Positions 1-8,900 of a stretch of 64,000 nt of DNA are shown piece after piece (positions within the stretch are counted from its first letter, which is position 1; every line of letters begins with the position of its first letter). Under the pieces are notes generated by a model. The model searched no databases. It worked only from the letters and a program-made list of their open reading frames with translations, and was not told the DNA's origin. This DNA is from Candidatus Methanohalarchaeum thermophilum (GTDB lineage: Archaea > Halobacteriota > Methanonatronarchaeia > Methanonatronarchaeales > Methanonatronarchaeaceae), in NCBI GenBank assembly GCA_001914405.1, contig MSDW01000002.1:248001-312000 (forward strand), read 5' to 3'. Both the position numbers and the translations under genes were made by a program.

Positions 1-5
1 TATAA

Positions 6-1682
6 ATGAATAGGGAAAAAGTCCTTTTTAGTGATAAAGAATTAGATTTGAATGAAAGAATAGCTTTAGCTATTGGAGTTGCTGTCAAAGATGACTTAAA
101 AAGTTATCTTAAAGAAAAAAAGAAATTATTTATTTTTTCAGTTCTCTTACCAGTAGTAGCTTTAATATTGACTTTTCTTTTGTATGGTTCACTTGGTCTT
201 ATCAGTCTAGTATTTTCTTTTTTCGGAATTGGAGGTGGTGTTTTTTTATATAAACGATTTAAATCAATGAATCCTGATTTAGAAGTTAAAGGAATAGAAA
301 AAAGGTTCTGGACTCTTTATTCTATCCCAACTAATGAAAAAAGCTTTTTATATGATGCTACAAATACTCTCCCCAAAAAAGAGTTTAAATTACGTAATTT
401 AATTGAAGTTGAAGAATTGAAGAATTTGAAAAAGGATTTTGAAGAAAATGTTGATTTACCAGTTGTATTGTCTAAAAAAGGAAACATAGAGTCTCAATAT
501 AAAGATAATCTTAAAAAAATACGGCAAAAACTTGATGAAGCCGAATTCCTTGAAACCAAATTACCATTAATTGAAAGAGAATCAGAAATAGAAAATTCAA
601 TCAAAGATACTTATGGTAAATCTGAGGAGAAATCAAAAAAACTTCCTTCAATTGAAGTTGATTTAAGTGATGCAAAAAAAGAAATAGAGAACATAAAGAA
701 AATTGAAGAGGTTGCTTCTGATTCAGAGGGAAATAAATTATTAGAAGAAATTGAAGAAGGAACTCAAAGTGAAATTGAAAAAATTGATAGTACACAAGAA
801 AAGAGCATAAAACTGTTAAATGATTTCGTGGATAAAAGTAGTGATTTGTTAACCATAGGAAGTTATAATTTTTATTGTATAAATTGTATTGCCGAGGGTG
901 TTGATTCAGAGCTTGAATTAATGAGTTCTGAAGAAAAACTCAAATGGGTTTGCCCTACTTGTGAATCAGAGTTTTCCGTCAGTAATCTTCCTGTTCCCAA
1001 GTTGAGAATCAAGGACGAGCTAGTTGAGGACATATGGGATTCATTATGGATTGAAAAGGAAGACGAAAAAAGGAAAATATACGAGAATATTGAAGACCAA
1101 AAAGCCAATTTAAGTGAAAAAGAGTTTGAACAAAAACAAGAAGCTATTAGAAATGCTTGGAATCGCATAAAGGATATTAGATCTAAGATCCGGGATTTAA
1201 AAACAGAGGCTAAAGCTGCTGAAGGAACAGTAGATAGAATGGGAGAGTTAATGGAAAGATATGATAGATTAAAAAAAGAGAAAAAAGAAAGATTCAATAA
1301 AGAAGTAAATAAGGAATTTGAGAAAATTGATAAAAAAACTCAAGAAATTATTGAAGAAACAAGGAATTACGATGCTAAAAAGCTTAACCAGGCATCAAAA
1401 GAAACAGAAAAGAAGGCAAAAGCAGTAAAAAAAGAAAAAGAAAAAAGACATCGTGAAAAAATAGCGATGTTATCTATAAACAACAAATTAGAGGACAGAT
1501 CTTCAAAAGCAATCGGTGTAACTGCTCAAGAGATCTCAGATCAGAAAAAAATGCAAAAAAAACACGAAAAAAGAGATACTCTTTTAAAGACAAGAGGTAA
1601 AACCAGTAGGGTCCCAGGAGTTGATACTCTTCTTTATTGGTTTGGTAAAAAATATAGATTCAAGATGAAGGAGGAAGATTGA
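6..1682 (+). CDS. Membrane-anchored coiled-coil protein with zinc ribbon
   Basis: I do not recognise a named family. The 558-residue product has two hydrophobic segments at about residues 41-60 and 62-82, so it is probably anchored by a hairpin with a long cytoplasmic C-terminal part. Highly charged Lys/Glu-rich coiled coil fills residues 130-280 and 330-540, split by a possible zinc ribbon with Cys291, Cys294, Cys316 and Cys319. It is the first visible gene of a tight three-gene operon: its stop overlaps the next start by one base, and the third gene is bactofilin-like. That context suggests a membrane-linked scaffold, which is inference. The start is six bases from the window edge, after TATAA, so a longer N-terminus cannot be excluded. 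Confidence 0.75.
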   Translation: MNREKVLFSDKELDLNERIALAIGVAVKDDLKSYLKEKKKLFIFSVLLPVVALILTFLLYGSLGLISLVFSFFGIGGGVFLYKRFKSMNPDLEVKGIEKRFWTLYSIPTNEKSFLYDATNTLPKKEFKLRNLIEVEELKNLKKDFEENVDLPVVLSKKGNIESQYKDNLKKIRQKLDEAEFLETKLPLIERESEIENSIKDTYGKSEEKSKKLPSIEVDLSDAKKEIENIKKIEEVASDSEGNKLLEEIEEGTQSEIEKIDSTQEKSIKLLNDFVDKSSDLLTIGSYNFYCINCIAEGVDSELELMSSEEKLKWVCPTCESEFSVSNLPVPKLRIKDELVEDIWDSLWIEKEDEKRKIYENIEDQKANLSEKEFEQKQEAIRNAWNRIKDIRSKIRDLKTEAKAAEGTVDRMGELMERYDRLKKEKKERFNKEVNKEFEKIDKKTQEIIEETRNYDAKKLNQASKETEKKAKAVKKEKEKRHREKIAMLSINNKLEDRSSKAIGVTAQEISDQKKMQKKHEKRDTLLKTRGKTSRVPGVDTLLYWFGKKYRFKMKEED

Positions 1683-2614
1683 TGGCTAAGGGAAATGTTC
1701 TACAACCACTAATAGAAAATATTAGCGAAAAAATTACAGATATAAAAGTTTCAATTAAAGAACTTCTGGGTGAAGTAAAAAAAGTTAATAAAACCGTTAA
1801 AAAAGGGATAAATAGTTTAAGAAATGCTATTTATGAGAACATAGAAGCTCAAGCTGAAATGAAGTTGATGGATCATATGGCTAAAATCCATGGTATTCGG
1901 CCCCAGATTGAAGCAGAGAATGAACAAATTTCGATGGAAAAAGATGAATTAGAAGATAAATTACAAAAATTGACTGAGAGATACTCTAGAAAGCAAAGTG
2001 AATTGAATAAAAAAGCGGAAAAAAGAATTAGGGAGTTAGGAGAACATATTTTCGAAATACAAGAAGAAGAATATGAAGATAACATAGAAATATCATATAC
2101 ATCAAATATTTTTCCTATCTGGGAAGAAATTAAAGAACACAATGATTTTGTAAGTGATCATAGACATAAATCTTTAGAAAACGAATTAGATATGACAAAA
2201 GAGGAGATTGAAAATTTTAAGGATGAAAGACCAGCTGTAGTTGAAAAAATACAGAAATATAAAACTGATTTCCCAGGAAAACCGACAGATGAAGAGTTAG
2301 TTCGGATTCCTTATTGGGTTGTAGAAGTAAAGTCAGGTGAAAGTATTAGAAAAGTAATAATCGATCCATCTGATCTGAGAACAGATGATGAAAAATTGTT
2401 CAAAGCAGAAATAGAATCCAAGGGATTAAAAAGTTATTTAAAGAAATTAAATAAAAAAGAAATAGAAACAAAAGTTATTAAAGAAATTTCAGGTTCTGAG
2501 ATAGCATCAAACTTAAATGAATTTACTAAAAACCAATTTGGTCCAATACCTAATTTTGCCCAAGCCCTTGAAACAACATTAAAAGACAATATCAAGATAA
2601 AGGAGGAGAAATAA
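1682..2614 (+). CDS. Soluble coiled-coil protein, middle gene of scaffold operon
   Basis: This 310-residue protein is unrecognised, has no membrane segment and is rich in Lys and Glu. Residues about 20-130 and 150-210 are predicted coiled coil from their heptad-like spacing; the C-terminal third is less charged and probably folded. I chose ATG at 1682 over the TTG one codon upstream because an AAGGAGGA ribosome site (1669-1676) lies at ideal spacing and the ATG overlaps the upstream TGA by one base. It overlaps the next gene's start at 2614. Translational coupling on both sides suggests a complex made in fixed ratio with its neighbours. Confidence 0.75.
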   Translation: MAKGNVLQPLIENISEKITDIKVSIKELLGEVKKVNKTVKKGINSLRNAIYENIEAQAEMKLMDHMAKIHGIRPQIEAENEQISMEKDELEDKLQKLTERYSRKQSELNKKAEKRIRELGEHIFEIQEEEYEDNIEISYTSNIFPIWEEIKEHNDFVSDHRHKSLENELDMTKEEIENFKDERPAVVEKIQKYKTDFPGKPTDEELVRIPYWVVEVKSGESIRKVIIDPSDLRTDDEKLFKAEIESKGLKSYLKKLNKKEIETKVIKEISGSEIASNLNEFTKNQFGPIPNFAQALETTLKDNIKIKEEK

Positions 2615-3375
2615 TGGCCAGAAAGGACGAAACAGGAGTAATTATCGAAGAAAATGAAAACTATGAAACTAAAATCATCCCAACAAAACACTCAGAAATC
2701 AATCGTAAAGTTAAGGTAAAAAACAATGCAACCATTGAAGGAGGGATTTATGGAAAAAAAATCGAAATAAACAATCAAGCTAGGGTCAAGGGCCCTTTAA
2801 TGGCAAAAAAATCTGTACAACTGAGAGGAGGAAAAATAGATTCGGATATAGGTTCAATTGAAAAAACAGAAATAAAGGAAGCTAGCATAATAGGAACAGT
2901 TATAAGCAAGAGGATTAACATTAAAGATTCTATTATTTATGGTAATTTAATTGGAAGCAGAGTTATAATAAAAAATAGTGTCGTATTAGGTAACATAATA
3001 AGCAAAAAAGAACTAAATCTTAAAAAAACTACATGTTTTACTTTCAAATCAAAAGAGAAAAGCGAGATAAAGAATGTCGAATTGATTTTACCTCAAGCTA
3101 TCATAAATGGAGAATATGAACTGAAATCAAACGTAAAAATCATTTCTATTAATAAAAATGGAAAAGACACTTATCCAGAATTAGGCCAAGAGGATATATA
3201 TAAACACGAAGGAAACAGATATTTGACACTTTCAAATAGAATAATGGATTTAACAAAAGTAACCAAAAAAATGAACAATGTATATGAAGCAATTGAAAAA
3301 TTAATCTCTAAAGATCCCAAAGAAATTCATTCAAATTACAGCCAAGAGAAATTAAGAGAAAAATTCAAAAAATAA
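2614..3375 (+). CDS. Bactofilin-like polymer-forming beta-solenoid protein
   Basis: Residues about 30-170 are short repeats that alternate small or aliphatic residues with Gly/Asn turns (for example GGIYGKKIEINNQARVKGPL and related units). This is the pattern of bactofilins, the polymer-forming cytoskeletal family (PF04519), which assemble unpolymerised-nucleotide-free filaments at membranes. The tail, about 180-253, is charged and probably helical. A strong AAGGAGGAG site (2600-2608) precedes the ATG, which overlaps the previous stop. As the last gene of an operon with a membrane-anchored coiled-coil protein and a soluble one, it may form a cytoskeletal assembly; that role is inferred. Assignment rests on repeat pattern only. 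Confidence 0.6.
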   Translation: MARKDETGVIIEENENYETKIIPTKHSEINRKVKVKNNATIEGGIYGKKIEINNQARVKGPLMAKKSVQLRGGKIDSDIGSIEKTEIKEASIIGTVISKRINIKDSIIYGNLIGSRVIIKNSVVLGNIISKKELNLKKTTCFTFKSKEKSEIKNVELILPQAIINGEYELKSNVKIISINKNGKDTYPELGQEDIYKHEGNRYLTLSNRIMDLTKVTKKMNNVYEAIEKLISKDPKEIHSNYSQEKLREKFKK

Positions 3376-3790
3376 AAACATCAAAAGAAACCACCTCTAT
3401 CTAGGAATAAGTGATCGTATAGTAAACTCCTTTTTGCTTTTTTTGGTAATATTCGATAAAGATTTATCCCCATTACTCTCCTTTCTTTAGATATTATTTA
3501 ATAATTGTTTTAGTGGTAATATGGGATTTAGACTTAGCTTATCTAGGTTATTTTCATTCAATTAAAAAATATGCAAATCCATCTAATAAATAACCAAAAA
3601 ACATACTTTTTTTTTAAATTAAGTTACTTAGGAAGCATTGGTTAGTTAAATCAATTTTAGATTAGAGGTCCTTATTGTGACCTCCTATGAAGACCTTATA
3701 AAACCAAGGATAACTATATAGATAGATTAGGGGTAATTAAGTTTAATTTAGTGAATTTAGGTGGTTCCTTAGACCTGTGTTTGGTTCTTG
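3376..3790. other. Intergenic region between convergent units, one hairpin
   Basis: No gene is supported. A perfect 6-bp inverted repeat with an 8-base loop (GAGGTC at 3665-3670 and GACCTC at 3679-3684) lies between the ends of the bactofilin operon and the chorismate mutase gene. It could be a transcript end for either side; there is no following T-run on the plus strand. Confidence 0.3.
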
Positions 3791-4078
3791 TTATGGTAGG
3801 TTTCCTCCTTCTCCTTTGAGTGAGTGTTGTTTTTGTATGTTCATTTGTATTAGGAGTTGGAAGATTTGTTTTATGTTTCCTGTGTCTAGGTTTTTTTCTG
3901 TTGCTAGGTCGGTTGCTCTGTTTATGACTTTTTGGTTTTGTTCTGTGTCTTCTATTGGTGTATTGTTTTTTTTCTTGATTTTTACGATTTCTTCTGCTAG
4001 CTGGGTTCTTTTTTGGATTAGTTCTATTATTTGTTTGTCTATTTCTTCTACTTCCTTTCTTACTTCTTCTAGGGTCAT
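3791..4078 (-). CDS. aroQ: Chorismate mutase, AroQ class
   Basis: This converts chorismate to prephenate for phenylalanine and tyrosine synthesis. The 95-residue all-helical protein has the AroQ pattern: [20 protein letters not shown] at residues 5-24, then a basic helix containing the conserved Lys (EEIVKIKK), then an E/D-x-Q-x-x-K segment (EDTEQNQKV) that begins the second helix. Size is normal for a single-domain archaeal enzyme. Its ATG overlaps the shikimate kinase stop by the ATGA arrangement at 4075-4078, so the two are translated together and serve the same pathway. Confidence 0.85.
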   Translation of the reverse strand: MTLEEVRKEVEEIDKQIIELIQKRTQLAEEIVKIKKKNNTPIEDTEQNQKVINRATDLATEKNLDTGNIKQIFQLLIQMNIQKQHSLKGEGGNLP

Positions 4079-4923
4079 AACTTAGTAGCTCCTTTATTAT
4101 TTATTTGTGTTTCTATCACTTTACCATACTTATCCCAAGCTTCTTTAACTGAGGGGATTTTTTGTTTTTTTACTAGTGCCGCAAATGCGGTTCCTGTTCC
4201 AGATAGTCCAGCAGCTTCTGCTCCAGCCTCCAAAGCATCAACCGCAATCTGCTCATCATAACCCAAAGTAGCACAATACAATAACCCATTAAGAGTTAAA
4301 GCATCCTCAACTTCATCGTTTAAAGCCATTTGATGGGCTTTTTTAACTAGTGATTCAAGTAGCTTGGTTTTCTCTACATCCGTTGACCCAGACCGATGTC
4401 TCTCACTAGGAAAAACTATCAAAACATCATGCTCTTTTTCTTGTCTTTTAAGAAGCCTTCTTTTTTTGTTGTCGGTTATAGTTATTCCTCCAAGGTAACT
4501 GGCGCTCGCATCATCGTACGCTCCAGTCACAGTTACATCCGCTTCTATAGCCGCTTCAACACCCAAACCAATACCGGTTTCCGGCTCAGGGTCTTCTCCA
4601 ATTGCCTCACAGGTCGCTAAGACCACTGCATTAGCAGCTGCACTACTACTTTTCAAACCCCGAGAAACCGGTAACTCAGAAGAAGTAACAACCTCACCAC
4701 CCAAATCCAAACCATAATAGTCTAATGTCTTTTCAACAGCTATTTCAATCAAGGTAGGATCTAAACCACCAGCATCCCCTGTTATCTTATCTCCCTCTTT
4801 TAATCTTACTTCTGCTTTTGTGTAGAGGTTTATTGCGAATGCTGCTCCATTCCAACCAGCTACTGCATTTACTATCGTAGCAGCTCCAGGCGCCCTAGCA
4901 ACGCCAACACATCCATCATCCAT
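4075..4923 (-). CDS. aroK: Shikimate kinase, archaeal GHMP type
   Basis: The enzyme phosphorylates shikimate at the 3-hydroxyl using ATP. It belongs to the GHMP kinase fold used by archaea rather than the bacterial P-loop enzyme. Evidence is the N-terminal [20 protein letters not shown] segment and the ATP loop [17 protein letters not shown] near residues 84-100, followed by a C-terminal [10 protein letters not shown] motif. I start at the ATG at 4923 because the family begins a few residues before that first motif; a TTG 66 bases upstream (4989) keeps the frame open but adds an unmatched extension. It overlaps chorismate mutase by four bases, forming an aromatic amino-acid operon. Confidence 0.88.
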   Translation of the reverse strand: MDDGCVGVARAPGAATIVNAVAGWNGAAFAINLYTKAEVRLKEGDKITGDAGGLDPTLIEIAVEKTLDYYGLDLGGEVVTSSELPVSRGLKSSSAAANAVVLATCEAIGEDPEPETGIGLGVEAAIEADVTVTGAYDDASASYLGGITITDNKKRRLLKRQEKEHDVLIVFPSERHRSGSTDVEKTKLLESLVKKAHQMALNDEVEDALTLNGLLYCATLGYDEQIAVDALEAGAEAAGLSGTGTAFAALVKKQKIPSVKEAWDKYGKVIETQINNKGATKL

Positions 4924-5935
4924 AAAAAACACCAAACAAGGAACAACTACATAAAAACTATCTAATTGTTCTTCGTTTACTTGACCCAATAGTAGATGAT
5001 ATTACATTAAATTTCTAATAACTTTAATTTTGTATTGGATCTCTACCTTAAGCCCAAAGTTACCCATTAGATCAGTTAGATTCTTCTAATTCTATTTTTA
5101 TATCTGGACTTTGTAGAAGCATAGTTAATTTTTGATGGTTTTTGTGTTCTGGGTTTTGAGTTCTTTTTGGTTTGTAGGTTGTTTTTTTTATTGGTTAATG
5201 TACATTATTTTTTATTTTCTTTTTTTTTTTTGATTAATTGGGAGGTTTGTTTTAGTTGGATCCCCTTGACTGGATTCTATATTTTATTATTTTGTAAACT
5301 AGGTTTGTGGCCCATTATACTAGATTTATTGGAATATTTTGATAGGTATCTACTTTTATATTTCTCTCTTTATTGAATAACTTGACTCTATTATCTAGAG
5401 GATAGGTTTTTTGTTCAGGAAATTAATCTGTTATTGCAACCTGTTCGGTGTCTTCTTCCTTTTTTATTGGTTTTTTATTATTTGATTTAGGATTTGATTG
5501 GAAAAAAAACTAAGATGAGTCTGAAATTGAGGAATTGAGTAAAAAAGCTTTTTTGGGTGTTTTTTTAACAAAAAAGAAGCTTTTACTAAGAAAAGTTCTA
5601 GGTATAGATAGATGAAGATGGATCATTCTAGATTCTTTAAATAATCGAATAAGTAGTTAGTGAACATAAATAAATGGGTTTAGAAGATTTTAATTTATAT
5701 AGTGTTTTTTGTTTTTTTTTGTTTTTTGTGTTGATCATAAAGTTGAGTTTTTGTATTTAAGAGGGTTCGATTTTTTTTATTTTTTTGAGAAATAGTAAGT
5801 TCTTGATTGATATTATTTAGTGATTTAAAACATATTGAAAAGAAAATAGTGTCTATTAGTTTTATTTTTGGTTTTTGGAAAGTTTTTTTTAAATAAAAAA
5901 AGAGAAGAAAATTGTTTTTGGTTAATTATCTTGTT
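4924..5935. other. AT-rich intergenic kilobase
   Basis: I see no convincing gene. A 69-codon plus-strand frame near 5167 is Phe/Leu-rich low-complexity translation of T tracts. An imperfect inverted repeat (AAAAGCTTTTTTG near 5544, CAAAAAAGAAGCTTTT near 5569) could be a hairpin, but such pairs are easy to find in sequence this AT-rich. Confidence 0.3.
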
Positions 5936-8900
5936 TTATTGTATGTTTCTTTTTCTGTAGAGTATTAGTGCTGCTGCTAGTACTCCTGTTAGTGCGGCTA
6001 TTGTGGTGAATCCTGGTGTTTTTTGTACTGTTATTGTTGTGCTGTCGCTATTGTATGTGGTTATTGTTGTTTCGGTTGTTTCGTCTTCTTTGGTTGCTGT
6101 TACTGTGTAGTCATCTGGGTTATCGAATGTTAGTGAGGCGGTTCCGTCTGATCCGGTGGTTGCTGTTTGTTCTCCTGCTGAAATTGTTGCATCTTCAACT
6201 GGTTCTCCGTCTGCTGTTACTTTGAAGGTTATTGCGTTATCAACCTTTCTATCGCCTTCAGCGGTTTCCACAGTCAAATTCAAGTCTTTGGTCTCTGTTT
6301 GTTTTTCTACTGTGGTGGTCATTGTTGCTTGTTTGTACCCTTCTTTTTCGGCTGTCACAGTTACATCTCCAGCTTCAGTGTATGTGAACTGTACCTCTCC
6401 ATCTGAGTTTGTTGTCGCAGTCTTATCACCAGCTGTTACGGTTACGCCTGTTATGGGTTCTCCATCTTCATCGGTTAATGTGTAGGTTGCTGTTTCTTCT
6501 ATCGTTATGCTTGAAGATCCATCTATCGAGAGTGTTTCTTTTTCAGGTTCTTCTACGGTGAATGTTGCTTCTCCTGGAGCGTAACCAGCCTTCTTAGCTG
6601 AAGCAGTATATGTTTCTCCTGCACTCAACTTATCTTCCGTTAGCTGTATTTTACCTTCACTTCCGGTTATAGCTTCAACGCCATCTATGTCTACTCTAGC
6701 ATCTGCTACTGGGTTACCAAATTCATCGGTTACTTCTAGGACAACGGGTAGCTGTGTGCTAACTACATTCACTTTTAGGTTGATCGCGCTTTGTACAACA
6801 TCTATGTTTTCTACGCTTCCTAGGCCACTGATGGTTACATTTAATATTTTTTCTCCGACACCACTAGGTGTTAAGGTTAATCTAGCAACCTGTGCTGTAC
6901 CGTTAAATCCTTCAACATCATTTACATCCTCTTGTTCTGATAAAGACATCACAGCAGTTTCTGATACTGGGCCAAGTACTTCCACTTGCTTGCTACCAAA
7001 GTCTGCGTCTCTTTGATCAGCTGGCTGTAAGATAACCATTATTTCGCTCTGCACTCCAAGTGGCAAATCAACGATGGTTTCATTTAGTTCGTCCATTGGA
7101 ATCGTTCCACCGGCAGCATCTCTAATTGTAGCTTTTGGATTATCTGCCACTAGAGCTGGTTCTTCAACAACAGCCATACTATCATTATTAGATTCTATGT
7201 CACTGTATTCTCCTACTTTCCAGACAACCTCTACTGGTTCCTGTGGCGTGAACGTGAAGTTTGCACTACCATTCACATCCAACTCCAACTTAATGTCGCT
7301 GTTATTTACATGGCTATCGTTGAGTTTTGTGAAGTTTGCTTTATCCATTGAACCAAGTAGGATATATGCGTGGTCTGCGATTGTGCTTCCGTTTATTGGG
7401 TCATCATTTATGTCGTATGCTGTTACTGATACATTGTATGTTTTATTGGTTCCAGCTGTAGCAGTAAAGTTATCCATACAGGTGAATGTGTCGTAGACAT
7501 CGCCTTCACTATCAAATACTGTTATCTCGTATTCTACAGTTGGTAATATAGCGTTAAATGTTCCAGTTCCCGTCTTAGTGTTGTCAGATGTTGTTACAGT
7601 AACATTATGGCTTCCTTCCTCACTGAACACTGGATTCTCTCCATCTACCTCTTCTATCGCATACTTTCCTTGTGAAGCATTTATCTCTTCTAAGTCGGTT
7701 ACAGCTTCTCCGTCTACCTCAACTGTGTAATAACTACTGTTTGCTACTAGGTCTGTTACTGGTCCCTCGTCATCTGAGATTGTCATTGTTAGGTTTTCTT
7801 GTTGGATTCCAGCGGTAACTGCTTCCGGTTCAACCGAAATATCATACACATCAGCTGGCTCTATTGTGTAGTTTTTGTATACTGCAAGGCTTACTTCGTC
7901 TTTTTTGAATTGATCGTCATTGTCTGCGTCTTCGTACCAGTATCCAATGAACCACATATCGTGGTTTGCTGAGATATTATCCCATAGTTGATCAGTTAAG
8001 TTAAAGCTGTATTTTCCATCATTGACGAAATCACTTCTAGCATCGGTTACCTCAAATTTAGTGTAGCTATCGCTTGATGTATTGTAGGCCATTAGGTAAA
8101 CAAATCCATTGTTTACATAGTTGTCTTCTTTTGTTATCTGAGCATTCATTTCTGCCTCAGTTCCCCAAGTAATTACATCTTGTTCTTCACCGTCTATTAA
8201 TACATCAGCTGTTAATCCTGTGACTTCTTTCTTGATGGTCTTGGTTATTATTTCTCCAGAATTATTGATCTTTATTTCAGCGGTTACATAATCGTCATCC
8301 TGCATTGGTACAAATGGCACTAAATACTCGTTTCCTCCCTGGTTATCATATAAGTCATCTAGTTCTGAAACATTATATGTAACTTCTCCGTCAGGTCCTG
8401 CCACTCCTGCTCCTGTCACTGAAACCTCTATTGTTCCGTTCTGCTGTTGTGGTCCAATCAGATCACCGTCTTCACCCCATCTTAATCCAAATTCAAACAG
8501 ATAAACTGATTGACCTTTAAATTGTTCTCCAAATCTATTGTCTTCTGTCTGAAGCCTTTCTTTATCTGTATCGTTTATAGGTAGAACTTCTATTGTTTGG
8601 TTCTCAGTTACTTCAACAAACTCACCATATGAATCCATGAAAGTACTTAGATTACTGTAATCGACTGATGCGATTCCTGCATCCCATGTTTTGTTGTACA
8701 TTACATTGGCATCTTCTGGTGCGACTATCTTTGCTGCTGGATCTAGTGTACCAAGTCTATCGTAGTACTCAGATGAAGCATCCCAAGTACTTGGTGTTTC
8801 TACTTCAGGGTCTTCGTACATTGCATCAACTACGATATCACCAGTCGAATTTGGTTTAGCAGTAAAGTTAACCATTCCATTGTTGTTGCTGTCGTTGAAT

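Noticed and set aside
5544-5585. Strong terminator for the S-layer-like gene
   Set aside because: The inverted repeat is imperfect and composed almost only of A/T runs, so chance pairing is likely.
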